Assembly (NCBI RefSeq): GCF_009882915.1 | Contig: NZ_WTUW01000001.1 | Span: 620,357 to 684,356, forward strand | Reading direction: 5' to 3' | Source: Sneathiella litorea | Lineage (GTDB): Bacteria; Pseudomonadota; Alphaproteobacteria; Sneathiellales; Sneathiellaceae | DNA length: 64,000 nucleotides | Shown here: positions 18,501 through 25,948 of the stretch, in pieces | Position numbering within the stretch: the first letter of the stretch is position 1 | Layout of the letters: each line of letters begins with the position of its first letter | Notes under the pieces: model-generated | Database searches by the model: none | Told to the model about the DNA's origin: nothing | The model's input: only the letters and a program-made list of their open reading frames with translations | Position numbers and translations under genes: made by a program

Positions 18501-21090
18501 CAAGGATCAAACAAGTTTTAGCCTAACAGATCTTGAGCAGACAGTAGATCTTGCAATGCAAGTCAAACAACTCTCTGAATTGATCGAGACCTCTGAAGCA
18601 GGAGACATAATTGGCTCACAGTTTGCTGGTATAGAGACAAATTCTGAGATTTTACAAAATGAATGCGCTTTGGCCGAATTAATTTCGGCGACACCTGCGC
18701 CAGCTCAAGCAATCTCAATTATGCGGTCCGGCACAGCGTTGGAACTATTACGAACGCTTGATGAATTTCGAGGTCGGCGCAATAAAATCGGGAATATTTC
18801 TGAAGAACTTTGGACTTTACTCAATTTACCTGAGCACATGCGCTCAGCGACTGGGCTCTATGAACATTTGGACGACCTAAAGGCCGCCTCCGGCAATCCT
18901 GACGCGCTTCTCGACCGTGCCCAGATCAAAAGAGCAGAAGACGCGCTTCGCAATCGGGGCTTCAACGTGCTTGTAGATTGGATTATTGATGAAGAGGTCG
19001 ATTTCGATACCCATCTTCTAGGACCAATAGTGCGATCTATCATTGCCAAAAACATGGCGGATAGAGTGTTTGAGTTGCATGCTTCCGTGCTGAAAGGTTA
19101 TGACGGGCAGGATTTTGATCGTGTTCGTAAGGAAATTTCTGCTAAAGATCATGAGCTTATACAAATTTCGCGCGATGTTATCCGAAGCGAGCTTCTCGCC
19201 AATGCCAATCCACCCGTCGGCAACAATCTCGGCAGAAAATCTACTTTTACGAATATGAGCCTCATCATTAACGAGATGAATAAAAAAAAGAACCGAATTG
19301 GAGTTCGAGAACTAACACACCGTGCAGGTGAGGCATTGCTTGAACTCAAGCCATGTTGGATGATGTCGCCGCTTGCGGTTGCGCAATATCTGCACGAAGG
19401 ACTGGAATTTGATCTAGTAGTAATCGACGAAGCATCTCAAATGACGCCTGAGAATGCCATTGGCGCGATCAGTCGCGCGCGGCAGGCGGTAGTCGTAGGT
19501 GATACGAAGCAATTGCCCCCTACGAGCTTTTTCCAGAAGGTATTGGATGACGGCGATTTAGATGAAGACCTACGAGAAGACAGCGAGAGTATCCTCGACT
19601 TGGCGAATATTGCGTTTACACCTATCCGTCAACTACGCTGGCATTATCGGTCTCGGCATCCATCTCTTATACAGTTTTCGAACCAATGGATGTATAAAGG
19701 TGAGCTGACGATATTCCCGTCTGCACAAGATAATAATTCAGCACTTGGCGTTGAACTCGTTGAAGTGCCGGGCGTATATAAATCACGTCGAAATGAGATT
19801 GAAGCTGCTAGTATTGTCAAAGCTACAATACAGCACATGACGAACTGGCCGGATCAGTCATTAGGCATTTGCGCAATGAATTCGGACCAAAAGGACCTAA
19901 TTCTTGAGGCGTTTGAACGCGAGCGCGATCGCAACCCCAAAGTTCAAGAGTTCATTGCATTTTGGGAAGAAGAGAATGATGGGCTCGAAGAATTCTTCAT
20001 AAAAAATCTCGAGACAATTCAGGGGGACGAAAGAGATGTTATGTTTATCTCGACACTATACGGTCCTGAAAAGTTTGGCGAACGGGTCCTTCAAAGATTT
20101 GGGCCAATTAATTCGGCGCAGGGTCACCGACGTCTAAATGTACTTTTTACTCGGGCTAAAAGAAAGATAGTCACGTTCACATCTATGAAGCCCAGCGATA
20201 TTATTGTCGATGGAAGCAAAAATGTTGGCGTACAGATGTTCCGGGCTTGGCTTGAATACAGCAAGACTGGCAGTATTTCGGAGCCAAGTGGTGACCGTAG
20301 AGAAACAGAAAGTCCCTTCGAAGATTTTGTTTTTCGACAAATTGAGGCGATGGGTTGTGTCGCTGTGCCACAGGTAGGTGTCGCTGGCTTCCGTATCGAT
20401 CTTGGCGTACGGCATCCGGACTGGCCATATGGATACATACTTGGCGTTGAGTGTGATGGGGCCACATACCATTCTTCTAAATCAAGCCGCGATAGGGACC
20501 GACTAAGACAGGAAGTTCTGGAAGGACTCGGCTGGAATCTGCATAGAATTTGGTCAACTGATTGGTTCAGAAATCCGCAAAACGAAATTGAAAAGTTGCG
20601 CGAAGCGATAAATAGACATCTTGAGGCCGCTAAAAGCAGTGTGGATGTTTCCTCAAAGCGTCGCGCCCAAGTGGAGCCATTAAGTGATATTGATGAGACC
20701 TTCTCGAAATCGGAGCGATCTTCGAGCGAACTGACCACCGTCAAAAAAACACGCCCCTCGCAAGTTAGCTTACCAATGGGCCCGGCGCGGGATGATCTTT
20801 TTTCAGATCGACCAGTAGAAGAAGGACGGACTAAAGTTGTTCAAGGTGTGCCAATGGGGCAAGTTGCGCCGACCGTTGCGGTCGGTAGCAAAGTAAAAGT
20901 CGAAAATTTGAGCGATGGCGGCAAGAAGTTTGCCTTTAAGCTGGTGCAAGGCCTCAACAATCCTGAAGAAGGTCTTATTGGTATTCACACGCCGCTTGGA
21001 GCCGCCTTAATTGACGCCCAATTAGGAGATGAAGTCGAATACCAAGTCGGCTCATATATCAAGGAAGTACGTGTTATTGAAATCAGTTGA
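15583..21090 (+). CDS. DUF4011 SF1 helicase with Vsr/DUF559-like nuclease and GreA/GreB C-terminal domain
   Basis: Giant 1835-residue protein. Domains in order: DUF4011 (residues 10-60, LRKRLLDSTRRNPLIHARF); a split superfamily 1 helicase with Walker A EGPPGSGKSQT near 397, a long helical insertion (500-1200), Walker B VVIDEASQM near 1280, GDTKQLPPTSF, and helicase C motifs RWHYRSRHPSLIQF, IQGDERDVMFIS and NVLFTRAKR; a restriction-type nuclease at about 1576-1670 (FRIDLGVRHPD, GVECDGATYH, then LGWNLHRIWSTDWF); a low-complexity linker; and a last segment, 1766-1835, that fits the FKBP-like C domain of GreA/GreB (VGSKVKVENL, HTPLGAALIDAQLGDEVEY). Helicases of this COG1112/DUF4011 class occur in anti-phage systems such as Mokosh. 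The Gre domain suggests contact with RNA polymerase. The TTG start has a strong AAGGAGG site. It appears to be a single-gene unit. Confidence 0.85.
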   Translation: MSRIEEGLSSPEIQSYVSEKLVELRKRLLDSTRRNPLIHARFRPTSTSNLRVIDELPDVLRFNLTNGNSMRLRPLPALEVELPDELTNEFLNALYIAREEDEDYLSQVEELESASEKAEEQLFRIERALKDKIREQLGLPPRQTKDDLSLTLHAKNHGLEPSYSLPMPQDEHEDGRHQDKDIQTLLLPDKLIRVAKGILEKGRSFERETGVNVLHAAFGLLEWKDPSEDTNFLSPLLLLEIRIERKQSASGAEFYVSGVDKVFINTTLALKLFSEHRLTIPEYETGSIEEYFEEIQNKGPQSWHWKVRREVVFGIFPSSKIAMYHDLDPKKRPIASHKLIARLLASSGGGDGAYADVYETDDPKISKKVPYLILDADASQYSALVDVADGQSLAIEGPPGSGKSQTIVNIIAAALADGKKVLFVAEKLTALDVVKNRLHATNLAEFVLPLQAGRGTREKIYESLQERLSVSRGSKRFQIDFTNRKDALEGHRSILKGYLDALGSKFGATGMTVYETIGHGIETAEILRKIPKEVRRIRILNPEELGPNSMEAIVADAEAFAERLNKIHQMPKLWLASSAPVLSRDDAEDASDTAGQLANELEAYIRDINASSLKPFVSISPFDDDIEKIDSFLKIISAEANRINPSNVETLVNSEHRQVVQRLCGQLQERRVALIRLERILRDVKGWNLLNRLLSARDFAAANGESLSALTHKNIIEEIEKQIIVEEKVVVLAKALPLVWTEKPGATLNRIRENARTLRDFPEAIKKLRRFDEARQIGKLATELIDTVRKLASELGQIQESLPNADNHDPAQIRNAARTILDAGAFRFLSSKFKHARNTYRNTLRGRLVDDRYIMANRLGTYANWLERRRNFEGDKRYISAFGDIFKGLATNLSLIDETVAFYRKTQEISNDDRDLRRAIEEGSISEIETFCALEFNLDMTLAELEVHVESQKVILTKEKDLLNEAEEHLTLFKDQTSFSLTDLEQTVDLAMQVKQLSELIETSEAGDIIGSQFAGIETNSEILQNECALAELISATPAPAQAISIMRSGTALELLRTLDEFRGRRNKIGNISEELWTLLNLPEHMRSATGLYEHLDDLKAASGNPDALLDRAQIKRAEDALRNRGFNVLVDWIIDEEVDFDTHLLGPIVRSIIAKNMADRVFELHASVLKGYDGQDFDRVRKEISAKDHELIQISRDVIRSELLANANPPVGNNLGRKSTFTNMSLIINEMNKKKNRIGVRELTHRAGEALLELKPCWMMSPLAVAQYLHEGLEFDLVVIDEASQMTPENAIGAISRARQAVVVGDTKQLPPTSFFQKVLDDGDLDEDLREDSESILDLANIAFTPIRQLRWHYRSRHPSLIQFSNQWMYKGELTIFPSAQDNNSALGVELVEVPGVYKSRRNEIEAASIVKATIQHMTNWPDQSLGICAMNSDQKDLILEAFERERDRNPKVQEFIAFWEEENDGLEEFFIKNLETIQGDERDVMFISTLYGPEKFGERVLQRFGPINSAQGHRRLNVLFTRAKRKIVTFTSMKPSDIIVDGSKNVGVQMFRAWLEYSKTGSISEPSGDRRETESPFEDFVFRQIEAMGCVAVPQVGVAGFRIDLGVRHPDWPYGYILGVECDGATYHSSKSSRDRDRLRQEVLEGLGWNLHRIWSTDWFRNPQNEIEKLREAINRHLEAAKSSVDVSSKRRAQVEPLSDIDETFSKSERSSSELTTVKKTRPSQVSLPMGPARDDLFSDRPVEEGRTKVVQGVPMGQVAPTVAVGSKVKVENLSDGGKKFAFKLVQGLNNPEEGLIGIHTPLGAALIDAQLGDEVEYQVGSYIKEVRVIEIS

Positions 21091-21255
21091 TAATACTATT
21101 GCCGACACGCCGATAATGGAAATGGCGCGACTATAGAACGACTATTGAAATTATGGGAAGTGTCTACAGCGGGAGGGAGCGTCGGAGAGAAATTTTTAAC
21201 GCAAATTTTCCGTTGTATCAAAATAAGTATTTCTAAACGCGAGAGGAACCATTGA

Positions 21256-21513
21256 ATGTCATGGTGCGAAATTGAGGTGGCGAAAGCTGAGTTAGGTAAC
21301 GACAGTAAATGGTACCTTCGTAAAAGTGGGAATAGTGTATTCATTAATACAGATAACATAATTTGCATTTATTCTATAAATCATGAAATGCACAGTTTAG
21401 AAAATTGGAATAATAAGTACTTAGAATATACTTATGTCCAAACCGGAAACGCCGACGGCTTTTACGTCATGGAGCTCTATCGAGATACAATAAGGATTTT
21501 GGGGTTACAGTGA
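21256..21513 (+). CDS. Small protein of unknown function
   Basis: An 85-residue soluble, aromatic-rich protein (MSWCEIEVAKAEL at the start, NADGFYVMELYRDTIRILGL at the end) with no recognised motif. GAGAGGAA before the ATG supports translation. It lies 165 bases after the helicase on the same strand and converges with the unknown minus-strand operon, so it could be a helicase partner or an independent gene. Coding use looks like the AT-rich neighbours. Confidence 0.5.
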   Translation: MSWCEIEVAKAELGNDSKWYLRKSGNSVFINTDNIICIYSINHEMHSLENWNNKYLEYTYVQTGNADGFYVMELYRDTIRILGLQ

Positions 21514-21606
21514 TCCCAATGAAATCAGACTTTCGAGCAAAGTCTTCCCACTCTAAAAAGTGAACAATCACAATCCACTCTCCTGCAAAGCAAAATTTAC
21601 TATGCA

Positions 21607-22026
21607 TCATAGAAAAATAAACTCACCTTCGTTGGCAAGCTGGGCTAATTTTGTTTCGAATGAAAACGCACGCAAAGATTTATAATGACCTACTATTAGT
21701 GAATGGCGAGGTCTCCTGCCATTATGGCTGTCTTCTTTAACATCCAATTTTTCGTCTTCAATTTTAATATTTTGTATATCTCCTGCATTTAGTGTCGCCG
21801 CCGGTAATTTACTAAGCCCTTCAGGAAAATCTTTGACAGCTTCCAGAATAGTTTGCCTTTCCTTTGGTACGGAAGGGCACTCGACCCAATTCACAGACAA
21901 TGCCTTTTCATCAATGTTTGATCTCAATGCAAACGCCGCTGAAGTAACTATTCCCTTGTCGAAGGTGGACTTTTTACATGCCCTGACTACGGTGTCTGTT
22001 GGAGGTAAGCTATCCCCGTCAGCCAT
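21607..22026 (-). CDS. Third gene of unknown operon: 'LPPTD...SVNW' small protein
   Basis: A 139-residue soluble protein. Its opening DSLPPTDTVVRACK, then TSAAFALR and LSVNWVECP, and a C-terminal HSLIVGHYKS resemble, from memory, an unnamed widespread family of about 150-residue proteins with the pattern LPP.D.V.R ... SVNW.E; no function is assigned to it. Its ATG follows directly on the stop of the 288-residue gene (TAAATG), so the two are translationally coupled. Conserved Cys and His residues are few, and no catalytic set can be named. It is the last gene of a three-gene unit. Confidence 0.65.
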   Translation of the reverse strand: MADGDSLPPTDTVVRACKKSTFDKGIVTSAAFALRSNIDEKALSVNWVECPSVPKERQTILEAVKDFPEGLSKLPAATLNAGDIQNIKIEDEKLDVKEDSHNGRRPRHSLIVGHYKSLRAFSFETKLAQLANEGEFIFL

Positions 22027-22893
22027 TTATCTATTTTCGCTCAACTTCAAAAAATTTTCCCCAGATAAAAATTCTTCCATAGAAGTTTTTTCGAATGCCT
22101 CCGCGCCATCTCTCAGTACCGATATCAAAATAGAATTCGTATCTACGAACCTAATCGACCACTTTTCTTTTGTTATGGACTGCTCCCAATCAGCCTGTAA
22201 ATGTCCATTTACAGTTGCTGTTATAGCAAGCTCCTTGTGTGTTTTTTTATTTCGTAGAAATCGAAGAAGCAATTTGAGTGACATAATATCGATCTCTTCT
22301 GACTCATCATCATATTTTGCAAATTCAGCGATACCTTTTAATCGGTCAGCAATAGGAGAAGATATCCATCGGTCAGTTATTGCGATTAACTCTTCAAATG
22401 TTTTTGCCTCACTTAGAATTTTATCCGGATTAAGCAGTTTTAACGATAAATCTAAATCAGAGAATATTGAGCGACTAAATTGATGAATTTGCCGGTTCAT
22501 TTCTAGTGTTAGCGGAACAATTTCTTGGATTTCGTCAAGCTTCAACGAAACCGTGTTCCATATTGATGCAAAGTCATTTGAAATAGTCGCCAAATAGCTT
22601 CTATGAGCAGCAAACTGCGTCAGCAGCGGAGTATCAACCAAGTCAATATTAATGCCGCCCTTTTTCAAAGAAGCTGAATCTACCGTTGTCGCTTTGTAAC
22701 TCTCCGGATCCGATTTTGATTTTAAACGGCCAAGATCGGCTAGTGTTTCGTATCTGCCGTTTTCAATTCCGGACATAATAATTGTGATCGCTCTAGTCTT
22801 AATATCTTCTTCTTTCGTGCTAGATAACTCCGCCTTAAATTTTGGTGGCTCAGTCTGTGTCGACGAGCTTTCGAAGAAAGCCTGGTTGTTCAT
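22027..22893 (-). CDS. Second gene of unknown operon: helical protein
   Basis: Soluble 288-residue protein, mostly predicted helical in the centre (WNTVSLKLDEIQEIVPLTLEMNRQIHQF), with a charged, Ser/Thr-rich N terminus (SSSTQTEPPKFKAELSSTKE) that looks disordered. It ends with a beta-rich part. No family is recognised. Its ATG overlaps the stop of the upstream gene by one base (TAATG), and its stop abuts the next ATG, so the three genes are surely co-expressed. In a defence island such tight unknown operons are good candidates for anti-phage or toxin-type systems, but the sequence itself shows no enzyme motif. Confidence 0.65.
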   Translation of the reverse strand: MNNQAFFESSSTQTEPPKFKAELSSTKEEDIKTRAITIIMSGIENGRYETLADLGRLKSKSDPESYKATTVDSASLKKGGINIDLVDTPLLTQFAAHRSYLATISNDFASIWNTVSLKLDEIQEIVPLTLEMNRQIHQFSRSIFSDLDLSLKLLNPDKILSEAKTFEELIAITDRWISSPIADRLKGIAEFAKYDDESEEIDIMSLKLLLRFLRNKKTHKELAITATVNGHLQADWEQSITKEKWSIRFVDTNSILISVLRDGAEAFEKTSMEEFLSGENFLKLSENR

Positions 22894-23558
22894 TAACTCA
22901 GTCTCCCGCCGATGACCAAATCCCTAATTTGAGAAAATGCAATATTCCTATTTTCAAGTAACTTCGCAATGTTGCCCTCTTTAGCCAAGATTGCTCCCCC
23001 GCCGCGAAAATTATGATTTATATTAAATACAATCATTCCATTTGACGCATTGTCCTGAACATCAACGACTCTGGGGGAAATCTTTACGTTTGAAACAAAC
23101 TGACCGCAGTCGAAAGAAAAGGTCGCTTCACACCCAATCATCTCGTAGGGCTCACTTTTCCACTTTCCCGGAACATAAAATCTATCCGAAACCCATTTCA
23201 CAGGTTCTTGCCGCTCGATCACGGCGGCCCAATTCAATCCTAAGTCTGTATAGTTTGTAAAGCTCAACTTCGTTACGTAATCTTGAGCAATTGCGCCAGC
23301 GCTTTTCTCAAACTGAGATGAATCTGAATAGTTCTCACTGACTGTTAGTTTTCTTTCTTCTACACGTATGCTAATGCCATTTTTGAATTGAACTAAAGAA
23401 AGAGGAGGCGTGGTAATTGTTTCAGAAACTTCCCACTCCATCGGGACAATGTGGTTGTTTTTAAGCATATCCGGATTTAGAATAGACGGATTATGGTTGC
23501 TGGCTAAAACCACAACGTCGCATGACACAAATTTAATGCTTGTATCTTCAATAACCAT
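22893..23558 (-). CDS. First gene of unknown operon: beta-rich protein
   Basis: Soluble protein of 221 residues from the ATG at 23558, chosen because GAGGAA lies just upstream; an open extension to a TTG at 23606 is possible. The pattern PPLSLVQFKNGISIRVEERKL followed by YVTKLSFTNYTDLGLNWAAVI suggests a beta-sandwich or a TIGR04255-like fold, but I cannot confirm a family. No cysteine motif, P-loop or nuclease motif is visible. It starts an operon of three overlapping genes transcribed leftward. Confidence 0.6.
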   Translation of the reverse strand: MVIEDTSIKFVSCDVVVLASNHNPSILNPDMLKNNHIVPMEWEVSETITTPPLSLVQFKNGISIRVEERKLTVSENYSDSSQFEKSAGAIAQDYVTKLSFTNYTDLGLNWAAVIERQEPVKWVSDRFYVPGKWKSEPYEMIGCEATFSFDCGQFVSNVKISPRVVDVQDNASNGMIVFNINHNFRGGGAILAKEGNIAKLLENRNIAFSQIRDLVIGGRLS

Positions 23559-23755
23559 CATTTCCTCAGAATAGTGGACTTTCGTAACAATTACCTTAAC
23601 ACCCAAATCGTATCGCTGGGAATGTTCTAACTCTGTTCAATAACATAAGAAACATAAAAAGAAATGCTGAGTTGCATTTTCCAAACATAATTGAAATTCC
23701 TTTTTTGCTGATATAGTAGCTTTCAAGTTCATTTTTTATTAATTCTTTTAATACC

Positions 23756-25144
23756 TTAAACTTCGGTACCGATAAAAAAATTTGGCCCTGGCACTGCCCT
23801 TAAAGAGTTTCTAAGTTGCGTTTCGTATTCTTCAGTTAGTACAAAACTTTCTACCTCAATAGGTTTCCGAACAATCCCGCGAGAATTACTACCCCATAGG
23901 TATTCAGCGCTTCCCTCCCATTTTAGCAAATACATCGAATGCAAACTCTTGTTAAAAACCTCTACGTCTCGTTTGAGTTCTGGTGCCCAATTATCAGTCA
24001 AATGTGACGTAAAATTTATTCCCGTTTCCTCTGTCAGAACATCTTGAACGCCCAACTTCACCATAAATGCTTTCACATAACCCCGTATCTTTTCATTGAT
24101 CTTCCACAATACCTCAGGACTCAATTTATCCATTCCCTTGGCAATAGCTTCCAATCGCATTTCAGCGTCATCTCCAAATGACTCAAACTTACCATCATCA
24201 TTCACGAAACCACCGTCATACGGTTCCTGGATAATGGCGACAGGGCGTCCATAGGGGAGATCGTCGTTGGTTTCGGCCTGTTTATATTCTGTGATGATCT
24301 GTTGCCATTCAGGCAGCTCCTGATTTAGGGCAAACAGATTTTTTCCCTGACAGCCGCATATAGTAAACTCGCCATGCAAATCTGTGAGTGCCTCATCTTT
24401 CTCTTCATCCATTAACGTGCTCAGATCCAGCCATTCCGCGCTAACGTAAATTGCCTCCTCCTTGGAACAATCCGTCAACATAGGCCACCGTTCCAACATA
24501 GCGCTTGATGGATTATTGATTTCGAACTTCAGCTTCCCATTATCAACAAGGCCTTGGATCTCTTGAATAGCGTCCCTCGCTATCTCCATCGCCCGTTCTG
24601 GAAATGTATCGACGAAATTCCACCACGGAGCATCAACATAGTTGTTGGTCTTAACCTCAGCCTTTAATTTTTCTGGTACAAGTGCGTAGGCACGCTGGTC
24701 GAAGACTTCCTGGATAGTGAACCAACCCTCCAGGCGACGTTGTATCTGCCGCTTAACGCTTTCTTCCCTGTAGGTCTTCGCGGCGGCCTCTGTCATCACC
24801 AGTGGGCGGCTGTGAGTATCTATTCGATAGAGGTAGGCCAATGTAGCCTGTTGGAGGCTCGCAAGCGCCCTGTTGATCTCCAGACGGGCATCAAGGCACA
24901 ATGTCAATATGGAATAAACCTCAACCTGCAAGCCCTGGGATAGCTCCATCCAGCCATTATATTCTTTTGCCTTAGCCGGTTGGCCGGATAGATTGCGCCG
25001 CTCTATTTCCTGAAGTTCCGCATCACCAAATGTCGGCTCTTCACCTCGCAGTTCCTGTGCCCAGCTTCCCAGCCTTAGCATCGCGACTTCCCGCCCAGTG
25101 AGGTTGCCGGAAGTGACCGCGTTCAGTTTACGCATACTTGCCAT
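23756..25144 (-). CDS. Unknown 462-residue protein behind the type I restriction operon
   Basis: Soluble, mostly helical protein of about 462 residues that I do not recognise. Visible features are a long helical N-terminal half (LQVEVYSILTLCLDARLEINRALASLQQATLAYLYR region) and a C-terminal part rich in aromatic and acidic residues ending NFFIGTEV. No nucleotide-binding or nuclease motif is seen. The ATG at 25144 is taken because the alternative GTG at 25153 lies too close to the GGAG sequence. It is the last of three genes (HTH protein, 63-residue protein, this one) following hsdR in the same direction with gaps under 20 bases between them, so it may modulate or accompany restriction. Confidence 0.65.
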   Translation of the reverse strand: MASMRKLNAVTSGNLTGREVAMLRLGSWAQELRGEEPTFGDAELQEIERRNLSGQPAKAKEYNGWMELSQGLQVEVYSILTLCLDARLEINRALASLQQATLAYLYRIDTHSRPLVMTEAAAKTYREESVKRQIQRRLEGWFTIQEVFDQRAYALVPEKLKAEVKTNNYVDAPWWNFVDTFPERAMEIARDAIQEIQGLVDNGKLKFEINNPSSAMLERWPMLTDCSKEEAIYVSAEWLDLSTLMDEEKDEALTDLHGEFTICGCQGKNLFALNQELPEWQQIITEYKQAETNDDLPYGRPVAIIQEPYDGGFVNDDGKFESFGDDAEMRLEAIAKGMDKLSPEVLWKINEKIRGYVKAFMVKLGVQDVLTEETGINFTSHLTDNWAPELKRDVEVFNKSLHSMYLLKWEGSAEYLWGSNSRGIVRKPIEVESFVLTEEYETQLRNSLRAVPGPNFFIGTEV

Positions 25145-25161
25145 ATCACCCACTTACTCCG

Positions 25162-25353
25162 CTATTTCCGGGATCCGACAACGGCTTCCAGCGCCTCAAC
25201 TTTCCGTTGCAGCTCCGTGACGTCATAGGCGCGCAACATCGCATTGAGGATAGTCATTTCTTTCGTGGCTTGGGATTCCGATATCATCCCCGCCCGGAAC
25301 TTCTGCAGGGTCCGGTTCAAATCCTGTAAAATACTCGCCCCGTTTACTTCCAT
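25162..25353 (-). CDS. Small helical protein of unknown function
   Basis: A 63-residue protein (MEVNGASILQDLNRTLQKF to KVEALEAVVGSRK) made of amphipathic helices with a heptad-like C terminus, suggesting a short coiled coil. The ATG at 25353 has GGAAGAAA 6 bases upstream; a TTG at 25368 would add five residues. It is 19 bases after the HTH gene and 17 bases before the 462-residue gene, so it belongs to that transcript. Function unknown; a bridging or oligomerisation subunit is possible. Confidence 0.55.
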   Translation of the reverse strand: MEVNGASILQDLNRTLQKFRAGMISESQATKEMTILNAMLRAYDVTELQRKVEALEAVVGSRK

Positions 25354-25372
25354 ACCAGTTTCTTCCAATTGC

Positions 25373-25801
25373 TTAACTCTTCAACTTCTTGAGTTCCTGT
25401 ATTTCATTCTCCGGCAACGGGCGCGTTTCGATAAATTCTTCCTTCAAGGCCATGGCGTATTGCATATGAAGGGTAAAAAGCTTGTCCGTCGGGATATCTT
25501 CCATCTTACGATCAAACAATTCAGCATTGATCCGCTTCAGTTGCTCGCCCAAAAGGTTGATACGCCGTTCCTTGCTCATAAAGAATTCTTCATGCAGCGC
25601 ATCAAGCTCTATCGCCCGTGCAGAGGCAACCTCCTCTTCAAGCTCGGCATTCCAGTTGGATAGTGCACTCTTCGAAACGCCAAGCTTATCGGCAATCTGC
25701 GAATACGATTTGCCCGTCGCTCGCATATGAACGAACAGAGATTTCTTCTCTTCCCGGCCAAGCTCTTCCACGCTGTTATTGACTGCGATTTCAGGCGTCA
25801 T
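25373..25801 (-). CDS. Helix-turn-helix protein of unknown function
   Basis: Protein of 142 residues with an N-terminal helix-turn-helix (EKKSLFVHMRATGKSYSQIA, then DKLGVSKSALSNWNAELE) of the kind used by transposase and phage terminase N termini. The rest is a charged helical region. The ATG at 25801 is preceded by AAGG; an in-frame extension to 25846 is less likely. It is 147 bases after hsdR and heads a trio of unknown genes. A DNA-binding role in controlling or targeting the restriction genes is inferred only from the motif and place. Confidence 0.65.
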   Translation of the reverse strand: MTPEIAVNNSVEELGREEKKSLFVHMRATGKSYSQIADKLGVSKSALSNWNAELEEEVASARAIELDALHEEFFMSKERRINLLGEQLKRINAELFDRKMEDIPTDKLFTLHMQYAMALKEEFIETRPLPENEIQELKKLKS

Positions 25802-25948
25802 GACACCTTCTATACGCTCTTTGTAGAGCACGAAAAAAGTGCGCAATAGAAGAAGTTTTTCATATTAACATTATAGCATTTTTATATAATGTTAACAACT
25901 ATTTGCCGGCCATTTAGTCGATATTTTTGGCTTTTTTGCGTCAATGCA

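Noticed and set aside
15583-21090. Calling the giant helicase a complete Mokosh or DISARM system
   Set aside because: Partner genes of those systems (kinase or PLD nuclease, methylase, DUF1998) are not adjacent; only the helicase class is shared.
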